The notes: generated by a model not told the origin, from the sequence alone. Counted from the first letter of the stretch, positions 47,701 through 59,709 are shown. The stretch: DNA of 64,000 nucleotides from Diphasiastrum complanatum (GCA_029204225.1 CM055105.1:48059688-48123687), one strand, 5' to 3'. Translations and numbers: made by a program.

Positions 47701-50700
47701 TGTTTAACTTCTGAATGTCATAAGCCACTCTCCCAATAATACCAAGGTTTGCATAACTCTACTTTATTTTTTAGCTATTTATTATCCTGGGTTAGATTAG
47801 GTTGGCCTCCTACCCATCTTTAGTGAACTTGTAGCAGATTGTCCTTGGATATGGAGGGTATTCATTATTTAAGGAAGTTCTTGTAGAAAATTTTTGTAGT
47901 ATACCTAATAAGGATGCTTTTGAGATTTCCATGCTTTATTGACAAATTCGACCCCCAGTCAATATCGTACGAGATACATAATTCGATATGATTGACATGC
48001 AAATCCTGTTTTTTTTGTTTCGAATCACGTGTGACAACTGTCTCTAATACTTCCGTTTCTAAGCTTAAGGAATCATTGTAGTAAGATGTGTAACTAAAGT
48101 ATTATATTTAAGATGTAGATGCAAAAGATCAATTATCAGGTAAGAGAGAAACATTTCCCATTCAAATTGCTTAATAGAAACATATGCGCAACCTCCATAA
48201 TTCAATTAGTCCTTTTGGTTTGACCATCAAATTTTGCATGATTTGAGGAATGAAAGTTGAGAGATGTTTCTAACTTTTAGAATATAGTTGACCAAAAGTG
48301 TCTTGTGAATTGAACATCACAGTCACTCACGACATCAAATGCCAATCCATTAAGTCTAAATAACTGTTCTACAAATGGTTGAGCTGATTAGACACTTTAG
48401 CCATCATCTTCAGAGCAATAAAGACACTAGGTGATCAACTACCACCACACTTGCATCATTACCTTTTTTATTTCTTAGGAACACTACCCACAACCTTCAT
48501 AGAGATACTTTCCACCTCTTACTGAGAATCCCCAATGAACACAATAGTCTACCTGCTTGTAGGCGTTCTGCTTCATTGAGATGGCACTATATACAATCGA
48601 GTACAAAGACTCGACAAAGGTTCTCATGTTTTTACTGGTAGAGATTTCTTCCTACCAAGGCAAAAGTTCGATGTATGCTGGAGTGCCCAACCCTCGATGA
48701 ATCATGACGCTTGAATTTGATTTGACATCTTATCTTGTCATCATTTGGCGCACACATTTTATGATTCATGAAGTCCATAATGGATAGTGGACCGATTTAT
48801 TATCTTTCTCCTTTTTTGATCTTATTGAGCACCACCCTGCATCCCAATTTTATGACTCAAGTGCATGTTACCTACCTGTACAATTTTTCATATCTCCAGT
48901 CAAAATATGAATCAATCTAGCAGTCTTCTATAAGACAGATAGAAATCAGTAGACATGTAAGTAAAGGAAAGTGAATTGACTTCACCAATCCCGCAAGAGC
49001 ATTTACTTCCTGATAGATAGCACCCTTAATAAGCTAATCTCATAGTCAAACTCCTGCATAAGTTCGGTCTTCCAACTTTCTATATCAAGCTAGTCAAAAA
49101 ACTATGTATGGTGTGGATTATCTGTACAAACCACGAACTTATCACCATAAAGGTAATGCTTCCAAGTCCTAAGAGCCTCCAATTCCTCTTGTTGTATGGT
49201 GTACATCCTCTTTGTGATTACTTGACTTCTTGCTCTCAATGGCTATTATTGGTCTCTCATCCTGTAATAACACAAAACCAATTGCAAAATCACTCATATT
49301 AGTCCTATCTAGATAAGGTTTTTCAAGATTTTTGATCTGTAATATCATAACTAAGGCTCAGATTCTTGAGAGCTCAAAAGCTTTCATCCAATTTCTCACT
49401 ACAAGAAATGGGTCTACTAGGGCTTTTGCTTATTACTGATCACCCCCTTAATCTCATTGTTGAAAGGAGCAGCAGCCTTGGCATATTCTTCAATGAATTG
49501 ACAGAGAATGCTATAATCTAAAGATCGCAATTGTTTACTAGTCTTATGTATAGGTCACGCGACAACTACCTTCGTCTTATCGTAATAAGTTCTTTTAACT
49601 TTAGATGTTACAACATGTTTAAGATGAAATAGTTTTTACTTAAGAAAAGTCACACTTAGTCCCTTTAGCATATTGCTTCTCTTGTCTAAGAATCCTTAGA
49701 ACAGTCCTAAATATGATCCATATGCTCTTCTACTATTTTACTATAGATGAGAATATTATCTAATCAGCACTATAAACTTTCCTAGAAATGGAAAAAATAA
49801 TTTATTTATCATTTATTGGAAAGATAAGACCAAAAACTCGAAAGGTAAGACCAAATACTTGCAGTGCCAAGTCCTCAAACTCATCTCAAGTACATCTTTT
49901 GATTCAATCCTAATCTGTTGATACCTTGTCCTCTGCTTAATATTGGTGAACTATTTAGATCCATGGAGGCAATTTATAAGGTCATCCATCCTGGTTACTG
50001 AATATTTAATCATGATGGTTATTTATCAACCAACAAGCATGTGTATTCCATCATTCTTTGTACTAATCAAAAGAATAGGCACATCCCATGGAGATTTATG
50101 AGCTCTAATGTGTCCCATCCCTGAATATTCCTCTAATGCCTCAGCATTTCATCTTCCTCCTTTTGGCTGAAGCAATATGATTTCCTAAAGACTTATTGAC
50201 CTCATTGCAGTAGCACCATCTTATGATCAATTGCGCTTTTAGGAGGTAAAATATAAGGTAATTTTTAGGAAATTAAGCTTTAACTTCTTCATTTAAAGCT
50301 CATATAGTATGTTCTTCATGGCTTTCAATATTCGCACTAGAGTTTTCCAAAAACATAGATGTGCAACATCATCACATTGCACAATAGACTAAAAAACATG
50401 ATACTATATCTCTGACTCAGAACTCAAAAAATCTCCAAGAATAGAAGGATAAGGAGAAGTTGGCAAATTCGCAATTAGAGCTTATAACGTACTAAATTAT
50501 TTTTTTGCATTCTGGAACGATTGTTCCAGATCTATATTATATATCTATCTATATATATGTAGTATGTACTTCATGTAGATAGATAGGTATAATATGTCAA
50601 GATTGTGATTGACACAACAGAAATAAAGCAAGTGAAGCATAGACCTACGTGGCCACATACAACATGAGAGCCATTGAAGCAAAACTTTGATGTCTTTTTT

Positions 50701-52769
50701 CCGAGCCTTTTATGCTTGGGTGCTAATAAGATTGAGCAAAAACTCGTAGTGATAGTCATGATTGTATCCTAGAAGATAATGTTATCTACGTTAAAATTCA
50801 CATCATAGATGACAAATTGAGAGTTCATCTGTACTTAAATCACGCTTATCTATACATGACCAAGAGAACCTCACTGCATATGACGATCTAAAACCAACTT
50901 AAAAGTTAGCTCAGAGCTAGCTGAGACTCCACTCTTAGGCTTTTTATGGAACTCATGTCCTGAACTCTTGTCAAAAAAAAATTTATATAATTTTCGAACC
51001 TCAAACTTTTTATCTTTTCCTTACATAGAATTTAATGTCCCGAAAAAGGTTTGGAATGGGTATCTACGTTGCAAAAGTAGATAGATACCACCAAGTGAAG
51101 CAAGTAGATATTCATGTATATATGCCACAAAGTAGATATATTGCACGATTATGATGTGGTAATAAAGTTTGGACCATGAAAATAATGTGCTATTTGAATT
51201 TTCTTTTTTAATTCATTTTCTCGCAGACAACTATCATCCAGACCTCCATACCAAAGTATGAATTCAGCAAAAAAAATCAAATTTTTCTGGAACATTTTGA
51301 TTTAGAATTTTCCAAAATTTTAGAACATTTCAAAATAACCATGCTGTTCACGTTCCAGAATGTGATGCAATTATGAATTCAGTACCGATGCTAAAAGCCA
51401 CTTATAGCAAATTCTCCTCAACTCTATTTAATATATTCTTCTCTTCCGTGTGGATTCTTACAAAGCTTTTCAGCACAGGAGTAAATCCCTCACAATTCAT
51501 CTTATGTGGAGAGAGTTGAGCAATAATCAGGGGTATAGATATTATGTCCAAAGAAACATTAGGAAATCGATAGAATTGAGTGATTACTAGAGGAGAAGAA
51601 ATCAGTAGGATATTTATTAGATTTATTTTCTAGGAAAATAGTATCTTAATTGCAGGAGTTTAACCCAAAGAGGAATTTTGCCAATAAATATTGTAAAGTG
51701 GGAATGAAATAATGATCATGGGAAAGCTTGAAATTCCAGTTTTTCTGTCAAATCATCTTGCCATACTAATGCAAGGAATCTTTCAAAGTTTGGCCCAATA
51801 AGTGACAAAGCTCTTGGAAGTCTTTCAACTACCTTGCAATACTGTAAGAAGCTAAAGCAAGCTAAATTCTGTTTCTTGTCTAAACAATTGAGGGTCTCAT
51901 TTCTATTTATCAGATTTATGTAGCACGAAGGAATCAAGAGCATGTGCAATAGAAGCTGCAAACAATCTGAACCTCAAATAGATACACATTTTTAAGACTA
52001 AAATCACATGCATGAGCAATGAGATACATGATGACAATTAAGGCTATGCTTTAAAGAGCTTCTGTAGGCTCTATGGCCCAGTTTGCCGAATGCTTCTCAC
52101 TAGGAATCTGATTAAGTCTTGAGGCATCCACTTGAAACTCAAGATCTCTTTGGTTTATCTTTCAATAAAAGTAAAAGGTGAAGTGCCCATAGGTTTTCTC
52201 AGCAAGCAGAAACCCAAGAGTTGAGCCTGAAAAATGAAGAGACTTGTGCACTTCTGACTATCTAGCCTATATAGGAATCTACTCTTGACTGTTGCATCAT
52301 GCTATTGCAACGTCGTATTACAGGGTGCAAAGTTGGTGAATGTTGCTCGTGGTGGCTTGTTGGACTATGCATCCGTAAAGGCAGCTCTTGAATCTGGTCA
52401 GTTGGGAGGACTTGGTATGGATGTAGCATGGTATGAACCATTTGACCCTGCAGATCCTTTGCTAGAGCATCCCAAAGTCGTCCTTACTCCGCACGTGGCT
52501 GGCGTTACAGAACTGTCATACAAGAACATGGGAAAGGTCTACTTTCTATTCTCATTAAGAAATATGATCATCCTGTTCTTACTTTTGTCGATAATCTTTA
52601 TCCGTCTATCCCACAGATGTACAATTTCCACAACAACAATTAATATTAATGCTTGCTACTTTTTTGAACTGATGCCATTGATTTGTCTTATTACTTACAG
52701 ATTATTGCTGATTGCGCATTGAAAATTTCTGCGCTCGAGGAAGTCCCTGGCTTGGAGATAGTTAACTAA
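29733..52769 (+). CDS. D-isomer-specific 2-hydroxyacid dehydrogenase, phosphoglycerate-dehydrogenase-like (9 exons)
   Basis: NAD(P)-dependent oxidoreductase of the 2-hydroxyacid dehydrogenase family, closest to the plant group of Arabidopsis At1g72190; its substrate is not established. Exons are 29733-29834, 32317-32461, 33569-33696, 43550-43621, 46560-46683, 46829-46935, 47472-47513, 52324-52536 and 52701-52769. All have GT-AG borders and join in phase to 333 residues, a normal full length. N-terminal substrate-domain motifs are LLFCG, FGVGLEGVD and KVARIPSD. The Rossmann motif is GFGNIG (residues 154-159). Catalytic residues are Arg249 (NVARGG), Glu278 ([10 protein letters not shown]) and His297 (TPHVAG). 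The ATG was chosen because the family begins MKRVLFCG-like; a second ATG lies two codons on. Introns 3 (9.9 kb) and 7 (4.8 kb) are swollen by transposons. There are no stops or shifts in the exons, so the gene looks functional. Confidence 0.95.
30440..31040 (-). pseudogene. Ty3/gypsy RNase H relic
   Basis: The minus strand encodes [20 protein letters not shown] followed by SKFIVC and, after a shift, [16 protein letters not shown]. These are the RNase H EKELLA...WRHYL region and the VADALSR-type motif of gypsy pol. Stops are frequent. The left part (30440-30660) is similar in sequence to 48660-48950, so both intronic relics come from one family. Confidence 0.75.
31138..31398 (+). pseudogene. 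Possible LINE endonuclease fragment
   Basis: An 86-codon frame contains [12 protein letters not shown] and [12 protein letters not shown]. This resembles the central strands of LINE apurinic endonucleases (R-x-x-W-I ... I-A-x-C-Y-x-P). No other LINE domain is nearby, so the call is tentative. Confidence 0.35.
32462..33568 (+). other. Dehydrogenase intron 2
   Basis: Donor gtaaac, acceptor aagcag. The split Gly codon is restored on joining. Nothing else recognised. Confidence 0.85.
34330..35175. repeat. Diverged duplicated block upstream of the copia LTR
   Basis: The words ccaaaacatttggcaacctacataaatg (split by substitutions) near 34820 and its close copy near 35130 show an imperfect duplication about 315 bp apart. 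Between them lie several variants of gtttctagaaacac (34925-34990). The origin is unknown; it may be the outer part of a decayed transposon. Confidence 0.4.
35176..35468 (+). repeat. 5' LTR of the copia element, left-truncated
   Basis: Matches 41217-41510. The first part of the LTR (expected to start TGTTGAAATAAATGCC) is missing. It ends in TTGTCA directly before the primer-binding site. Confidence 0.88.
35469..35480 (+). other. Primer-binding site, initiator Met tRNA (decayed)
   Basis: Reads TGGTATTAGAGG, two substitutions from the TGGTATCAGAGC match, immediately after the LTR. Confidence 0.8.
35891..38160 (+). pseudogene. Copia gag-pol remnant
   Basis: Gag starts at ATG 35891 ([17 protein letters not shown], typical of copia Gag) and shifts frame near 36180. 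The polyprotein then jumps to the linker and reverse transcriptase (36690 on: [20 protein letters not shown]). Zinc knuckle, protease and integrase are absent. A further deletion in the reverse transcriptase joins DGSIV directly to [29 protein letters not shown] keeps the YVDD motif. A one-base shift near 37430 precedes [13 protein letters not shown], and a TAA at 37756 precedes the RNase H part ([25 protein letters not shown]). The final TGA overlaps the start of the 3' LTR. Confidence 0.93.
38205..39629 (-). repeat. 3' LTR of the nested copia-type element (1.4 kb)
   Basis: Complete 1,425-bp LTR. The polypurine tract (minus strand TTAAGGGGGA) abuts it at 39630-39640. It contains repeated gaaggtgcc words (39010-39245) and a hairpin palindrome, cgcatttttcagaaaaatgcg, near 39210-39230. 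Confidence 0.9.
39643..40050 (-). pseudogene. Copia RNase H fragment
   Basis: 136 codons on the minus strand: [66 protein letters not shown] and [10 protein letters not shown]. This is the intact C-terminal RNase H half. Everything upstream is deleted, and the frame begins at the LTR junction (40062). Confidence 0.93.
40062..41161 (-). repeat. 5' LTR of the nested copia-type element, partial
   Basis: 1,100 bp matching 38509-39629. The palindrome is tcgcatttttcggaaaaatg with one or two further paired bases, near 40742-40764, so pairing is kept although the sequence changed. Confidence 0.9.
41167..41510 (+). repeat. Right part of the outer copia 3' LTR
   Basis: Continues the LTR begun at 38155-38204. 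The last 294 bp match the 5' LTR. Confidence 0.88.
41860..42330 (+). pseudogene. Ty3/gypsy integrase relic
   Basis: The plus strand reads RTLEDMLA-like, then [15 protein letters not shown] and STKMSPF, the end of the gypsy integrase core. A stop replaces the next codons, and a later stretch (EVGDLVF.QLLKDS) matches the region after the core. It has many stops and no LTRs were found nearby. Confidence 0.75.
43622..46559 (+). other. Dehydrogenase intron 4
   Basis: Donor gtactc, acceptor ggcag. It contains a primer-site-like word at 44669-44682 and no recognisable coding relic. Confidence 0.85.
44669..44682 (+). other. Possible LTR end with Met-tRNA primer site
   Basis: tttggtatgagagc follows ...ccggca, as in LTR-CA followed by TGGTATCAGAGC, with one mismatch. 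The upstream 250 bp could be an LTR but no partner copy was found in the window. Confidence 0.3.
47514..52323 (+). other. Dehydrogenase intron 7 (4.8 kb)
   Basis: Donor gtatgt, acceptor ttacag. It contains a gypsy relic (48590-50240). The remainder (47514-48590 and 50240-52323) is AT-rich with a few cattctggaa / ttccagaatg words near 50508 and 51350. Confidence 0.85.
48590..50240 (-). pseudogene. Ty3/gypsy reverse transcriptase and RNase H relic
   Basis: On the minus strand a heavily mutated reverse transcriptase is readable ([13 protein letters not shown], then [13 protein letters not shown] and RYQQIRI, matching the D-DLLDQLHGA...GYHQIRI region; 50090-49880). It is followed by RNase H ([20 protein letters not shown], 49180-49110). 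Stops are frequent. It is similar to the intron 1 relic over the RNase H part. Confidence 0.75.
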
Positions 52770-55700
52770 AAATGTTCACAACAAATTTAGGGCTGCTATG
52801 ATTACAATTAAATCTTTTTCAACATTAAGGAAGTTCACAAATATATTGATGTAAGACAAATTTTGAAGCACATTAAATTGCCTCTTACATAGGACCAATG
52901 TCCTGCTGAGATTTGCTGCTTTTTTTACTAGATAACCTTTTTCAAGGCAATTTACTTGATATGTTAATTCATCACATTTATTGTTGATAGCCTTGGACTC
53001 ACAGTGAAGGTCTGAGTCCACACATTGATATGACTGTTGCTACTATTTGCCATAGTAAGTGCCAAATTTACACTGAAGGTATTTGATGGTCGTGACGACA
53101 TCGAAACCATCATGTAATGACGTTTGTATTGCTGTAATTTGTAGCAATTATAGACCTCAGTTGGATCTCTAGGTGGTCTTTTATTGAACAACTTTACAAG
53201 TCATAAAGAAGACATCATGGCATTGCCATTGCAAACAACCATATGATCAGATTGAGGTTTCAGCTTTCAAAATTGGAAAACAAAATGTAGCTATAATCCT
53301 TTGTGCCAAAAATGCCCACACAAGGGAATGGCTTATTTAGTGACCTTCAGCAGTCATGAAGCTTCAACTTTAGCATGTAGTGTAATATTCCTTCCTACCC
53401 CAGGAATAGTCAATCTTATACCCTTCCTATATCTTTTTTCTTTCGTGCTCAATCGACTTCTATAGCTGAAGTTAATTAGATTATTTTACCTCCTATTCTA
53501 GATGGGAGTGCTTCTCTTTACTAGAAAAAGAGTGGGAAACAACTCATGATTCACTTTTTATTTTTAACTTCAATCTTTCTTGGAAAATATTTGGAAGCCC
53601 CTTGACCATACCTCTCTTATGACTACAATGAAGAATGGAACAACTGTGGTTCATGTCTAGTCACTAAATGTGATGGCAGAAATCTAGATCAAAGTAGGTA
53701 GGAAGGCACGTGTGCTTAAAAAACCTATGGAAATAAATAATGGTCATGTATAATCTTAATTTGCCAACAAATTGACAATGTAGATATAGTTGGCATCTAA
53801 CAAGAATTCTTATCGACCTACCAACCTTGAAAGAGGTTGGAGATACCAACATTATGTCATACGAGAATGAACATTTTCTATAATAACCCAAGAAATATCT
53901 TTATGCTATACTTACTACTTAGAAGAGGAAAATGTCATGAGAATTGCTAAATAGTTAATAGATGATAAAAAGTATATAATTACACTACACTTAAACAACT
54001 AATAGTATCAAGAGGTATAGTCCCCAGAACACATGGCGATGTAACTCTAATAAGTTGTGACATGGATTAACAACTAGGAATGCATGTTGGACATATGGTT
54101 GATCCTTCCTCCTAACAAGGTCTTTTGTTGTGGAAGTGACTAGGTTCCATTTCAATTTGAAGTTGTGAATGACAAAGGGATTGATGGAAGTGAGTAGGTT
54201 TCCTTTCATTTTGAAGTTGTGAATGATTTCGGTAAATGTTTTTGTCCTGGTTGCTACTAATCATAGTTACTAGAAAATGAAGTGTTAACAAAAGAATGGT
54301 CCCAATTCGTAAAACTAAAGTAAAAAAAATCTACAAGATCTACGGGTAAAACATGTACAATCATTAAATTGATGAAAAATAAGGAGTTTTTTTGTATGAC
54401 ATTAAGTGTTTCTGACCATGTAATTTTAACTATGCCAATGTACATCGCTTTTAAGTATCACGAAGAAATAAACAAACCTCAAGCTCCTTAGATGAGCAAA
54501 ATCATGGACTACTACGTGAACACATAAATATTTCATTCTCATTGCTTTCGTCATTGATGAAGTGGACACATGAGATATTTACATGGTGGCATGAGGGTTA
54601 TGATATTCCAACCATCATTATGTCCAATAATCTTCCCATATGTGGTGATTTGGTGTATCATGATTGAGTTGGGCTTGGCCATGCAATTTCTATTCTTTGT
54701 GATCCCACAGATTGATAATACCAAGAAACATTATGTATCATGATGATGCATGTTATGTGGATGAGATTGTTGATTAGCATTTGTTGACAAATGCAATTCA
54801 CATCTTGCTAGGTATTTTTGTGTTAGATATGCTTGGTTAAAATCTCATAGAATTGTACATTAAAAAATTTCTTTGGAGGTCATAAGTGATGTTACCAAGT
54901 TACGCCCCCTTCATGCAATCATCAGGAGGACTATGGTGAATGTTGTTCATTTTCCTCTAGCTTGTGGAATGGTACCCTTGTTGGCTTGCGCACTTTTTTT
55001 TACTTGCATGGACAATAGATTTGATTGGGAACTTAGAACATATGATACCAAAAACACAAAATCTTTTGAAAGAAGAAATGACGAAGAGAACCGTTGTTTA
55101 AAGGCTTTTACGAAATTTTTGATAATTTGCCTCAATTTTGAATCTTAAATTTTAAGATTGATTGATTATTCTTAAAAAGTTACATTTTGCAAATGTTTTA
55201 AATTTGAGATGAGTAAAAATCTTGTATTCAAATCACCAAAAATGACAAAAATATAATTTATGCAATTTGTTGCAATGAATACATTTGAATATGCAAATTT
55301 AGAATTTTGAAATACGTAAAATCTAGTTAAATTATTTTCAAAAATGTCTAATTTAAAAGATTCAAGCAATTTTCAAAAAGCTTGTTTGCAATTTACTATT
55401 AAGATTTAAAGCAAGATCATTTAAAATGAGAAATGGAATTGAGAACCAATTTAAGATTCCTTCAATAACAAATGTTGACTTAAAATAAAGCATATACTCA
55501 AACTTAAAAGAAAACGAGGTTTTATTCAACCAAAAACCTAGAAACCAAAAAATTAACTTAAATCATTTCATAGGCTCTTTCTGAAAAGTAACTAAAAATA
55601 TGTATATGTCTTCAATGGAATTTCTTGTGTACCGAAAATCAACAAGCACTCTAAATTAGATAATTTTGTGAGAAAATTACAGGCATAAAGATACAATTTT

Positions 55701-57203
55701 GCCATTTTTATAAAATTTTAAGATGTGTGTTTGTGAAGTTTTATCAAATGAGTAGCTAACACCAGGGCATTATCTATAATCTTGAGATAAGTAGAGCAAC
55801 ATTTAAAATTCTGAAGAGATTTTTCAAATAGCAAAATCAAAATGTCTTAGAAATAAAACCTATGCAATATCCAAATTCTATCAAAGTGTTTCTCAACCTT
55901 CTATTGGTTCCTTGAGCTATATCACAAAAATGGTACAATTTCTAACGAAACAGACCTCACCATTGCATTCTGGATGATTAATTTGGGTGGGGTACAATAC
56001 TTGTTTGCAAATAACAAACAATGTGTTGATGACTGAAAATTAGCCCTAATTGTTTGTTGTTGACAATTTTTACAGATAAACGTGTTTTTTTTCGAATTAA
56101 CTGTCAAACTTTCAATAACAACATTCAGATTGTACGCAATTAAGTTCTCTTTATTTTGTCTTTTTACATCATTTCGATTAGATAAATTCTTGATAGTGAA
56201 ATGTGCCATGATCTAGAAGGGCAGACTTCAGCTGTAACTATTTTTGCTAGAACTTTTTTGCAAAATTCAGATGATTGTTTCTCTAAAAATGACTGTTAAA
56301 ATATCAATCTCACCGTTTAGATTGTGAAAATAAAGTCTTTTTACACCATTTTGATTGCATGAGAACTTGAGAGCGAAAACAGACACGATCCAGAACATGG
56401 TATACATTTTAGATTTTCACAAATGTTCTAAAAATCGATATCCTAATCCTCCATTGCCCTACCTGCTCCTCTACCTTCACTCTTAATCTTCCAGCTCTCT
56501 ACCAGCACCTTTGATGATAGTTATAATCCTCTAATTTGACAAAAAAAATTGGATCAAACACTTGCTTTTTCAACTTTTGAAGTTTTTTCGGAAATTTTCT
56601 AAAATGATGCTAAATACTTGAGTTCTCGTCCAAATTTCACTCTGAAAATTCTTACAGTAGCTACCAAGACATGCTACACACAACATATCTTACCACTTGA
56701 GCAAGTGATGGCACACATATCGTATTTTACCATTCTTTATGCAAGCGAAAGGGATTACATTTCTAGGCAGACACTCCATTAATTATCATGTTTAAAGCAT
56801 GCTTTATGCTGGCAAAATACTAAAGACCTAATACAATAAAGAAACTATGGAATGATGATAAACTAGAATGGCAATAAATTTTTGTAGTGACAACATATAT
56901 CGGTGCTTTTTAAATAGACATAATTCAACTAGTTTTTTCAAACTTTCATTGATTAGTTCTTGAAAAAAATACTCATTTTAGAAGAAAGATAAAGGAATGT
57001 CTTTAAATGTTTCATGTGTTTCTCTTTTTTGGAAATAGTATTTCAAGAGAATTTTTTTTTCTTCATTAGTTAAATAATATACCATACCAATCTTGTTAAA
57101 TAGCATGAAATTATTTTTTATGAAACGCAAAAAAATATTGATTAGCAAAAAACATAGTCACTTTTCAAACAAGTCAATTTATTGAATAAAGATCTTTCTC
57201 CTC
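52770..57203. other. AT-rich intergenic DNA
   Basis: 3' flank of the dehydrogenase and spacer. A short imperfect duplication (ttgaagttgtgaatga, about 55-bp period) lies near 54125-54235. No gene, LTR or coding relic was recognised. Confidence 0.5.
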
Positions 57204-57666
57204 AACGTATGAATGACATAGACATTGGTCAAAGCTTTGTTTGTCATAGCTTTATCCCCAATCTATGTTAGGCATAGCTCTCTCCTCAACCTATGCTAAG
57301 CATAGGTCGCTCAACCTATGCCAAGCATAGGTCGAGGAGAAAGCTATGTCAGACATAGCTCCCTCCTTGACCTATGCCAAGGAGCTATGCTTGGCATAGC
57401 TTCCTTCATGCGACCTATGTCTAGTATAGGTCATGGGAAGCTATGCCATGCATAGCTTCCTCTCTTGCCTATGCCAAACATAGGTTGGGGAGGTAGCTAA
57501 AGCTATGCTTGGCATAGCTTCCAAGCATAGATTCCTTTTTTACCTATGCCTGGCATAGGTAACGAAGCTATGCATGGTTGACATAGGTCAGGGAGGAAGC
57601 TATATCAGGCATAACTTTCTCCCAACCTATGCATAGGTCAAGGAGGGAGTTATGCTTGTTGTAGCT
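57204..57666. repeat. Array of short alternating palindromes (CTATG...CATAG)
   Basis: About a dozen palindromic units of mostly 19 bp in 460 bp. Clear ones are at 57289, 57314, 57342, 57383, 57413, 57439, 57467, 57501, 57542 and 57625. Type C reads acctatgNNNNNcataggt and type G reads agctatgNNNNNcatagct; from 57314 on they largely alternate. Three units have perfect 9-bp arms (57289, 57342, 57542) and one is a perfect 14-mer (57625). Spacers after type C are purine-rich (gaggag, gggaag, gggagg); those after type G are pyrimidine-rich (ccctcc, ttcctc, ctccc). Each type-G unit therefore sits in a longer imperfect stem. No coding frame or known transposon end matches it. Confidence 0.92.
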
Positions 57667-57759
57667 TCCTCCCAAGATAAAATATTTTGAAATGAAAAAT
57701 GGATATGAAACTCATTTTATTCCCTTAAAATTAAAGTTACTATTGATCAAAATAGAAAG

Positions 57760-58255
57760 TGCACTGCTTAAAAGCCTTGGATCAGCACAACAATGCCTGA
57801 AATTAGCGTGCTACATTGTGATTAAATGCAATAAATTCAAAACACTTTGGTTGAATGTGTTATGCCTCTGTTAATATCTTTGGATCAATGCACACTAGTT
57901 AAAAGTGCTAGATATGTGTGACAATGCTCTATATCAGCATTGGATCAGCACGCTATACCTTGTGCCATGGTATTACACCTTGGTTAAACGCCTTGGATAA
58001 AAAACACTTTCGTTGAATGCACTATGTCATGGATTAGTGCACACTAGTTATAAGCATGGTAATGTCCTATATCAATACTAGATCAATGCACTACACCCTG
58101 TACCAGAGTTATAACGTCTCACACCTTGGTTAATTGCCTTGGATCAAAAACGTTTTTTTGTTGAATGCACTATGCCCTAAATTAGTGTGCATTGGTTAAA
58201 TAACCTGGATCAACATAGCAACACTCTAAAGTAGTGCACTACACCTAGTTTCACA
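57760..58255. repeat. Diverged tandem repeat, about 150-160 bp unit, three to four copies
   Basis: Recurring blocks: aaaacacttt.gttgaatg (57839, 58001, and altered at 58147), gatcaatgcacactagtt, and ttggttaa.cgccttggat. Spacing is 162 then about 146 bp. A partial unit precedes at 57760. It begins about 95 bp after the palindrome array. Confidence 0.75.
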
Positions 58256-59709
58256 TGTTTGATCAACATATTGAATTAACGCTTTCTATCATTGCCTTAT
58301 AACAGTCAAGAGCGAAATTTTTTTCCATGAGCATATAGGCCTATGGTAGGCATAGCTTTGATCATAAAATAAACTGGTCAAAAATTTGAATTGCACCACA
58401 TATCATGAAAAATAGATAAACCTAATGCCAACAAATGGGATTTGCTCTATTGTGACAACAAAAGATGGGTTATATAGTGCTCGTTAGCAACACAAAGCAA
58501 TTATAACTTTTATTTAGTTTTTTTTTTTTTGCAACTATACAAATCAATTATATAAAGCAAATATACTCTAGTTAAGTAAAGAAAATACACAAAACAAAAG
58601 AACATTTAAAGTGATAAGTGAAATGTTCCTAGTAAACAATCTTACAAAAAAAAAAAGATATATCTCAAAAAAATAAAGCTAGGATCAAGAACTAGACTTG
58701 GAACAAGTTGATTAGTTAGCTTCCAACTTAATCTTAACAACAAAGAGTCATTCAAGAAAAACAAAATTTGATATTTTTTTAGAACACCTATGATTGGCTT
58801 GTAATCCATTATCTACAAAGGGTGAAAAGTAACAATATATCAAGCGATGAGATAAGAGGAGTTTCTAATAACTCTTTGGAATTTGTATTGTAAATTTTTT
58901 TATCAAAAATATTTTGAGGGTTTTCAAAATTGTGTGGATTTAGCATAACCATAATTGAGTATTCTACGAGTTACTTTGCAAAAGTTAAATCTACTAAAAA
59001 ATCATGAATGCTGTGTATTTTGTTCATATGATAGACACACTTTGACATTTTGGGTTTTATTAGAAAGTTTAATTATTATTTTTTGTATGGTGTAGTGATT
59101 TTTTTGGGGTCAAAATACATATTTTTGTATAAATATTTTTTGTGATTTTGGAGAATTATTACTTAAAAAGGCATGTTTTTGGACATAAATTAAAAATTTG
59201 CCAAATGGTTACTCTTTTTTAGGATTTTGAGCCATTTCAAAAGATTTTGCATTCAAAACTGACATTTAACTACCAAGCAAAATAAGATGTAGGACTTGTG
59301 AAAGTTGATAAAATTAGATTAGTTATTTTCCTTGCTAGATGTCATCATGGGGTTGGTGTCCACCACTACCTTGTACATATTTTTATGTTGATTTTGAAAA
59401 GTCAAGAGGCCTCCAACTCGAGTTCTAGTAAGATGATGACATGTGTCACAAAATGTAAGGATTGGTATTTTGCTAGTCTGCAACCAAATCCACATCTCAA
59501 TGTCAAATTTTGGGCCAAATCACATTGAGAGGTGTAGATTATAAGGCCAATCACATTAAGAGGTGCAAAATGTTTGCCCCAATCATGTTTAGAGGCGCAA
59601 AAAAAGTGTGGTAGATAGATCTTCTAATCTTGATTTAATCCATTTATCTTTGATAGATGTGCAACCTCACATGCATGAAGGTTGTTGTAGATCTTCATAA
59701 GGTCCTCAT
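58256..59709. other. AT-rich intergenic DNA
   Basis: Poly-T and poly-A runs. A single word taggcatagct at 58350 recalls the palindrome array. No gene was recognised. Confidence 0.5.

Noticed and set aside
57204-57666. CRISPR-like array
   Set aside because: The units are contiguous palindromes of two alternating types without unique spacers of even length, in a eukaryotic nuclear context.
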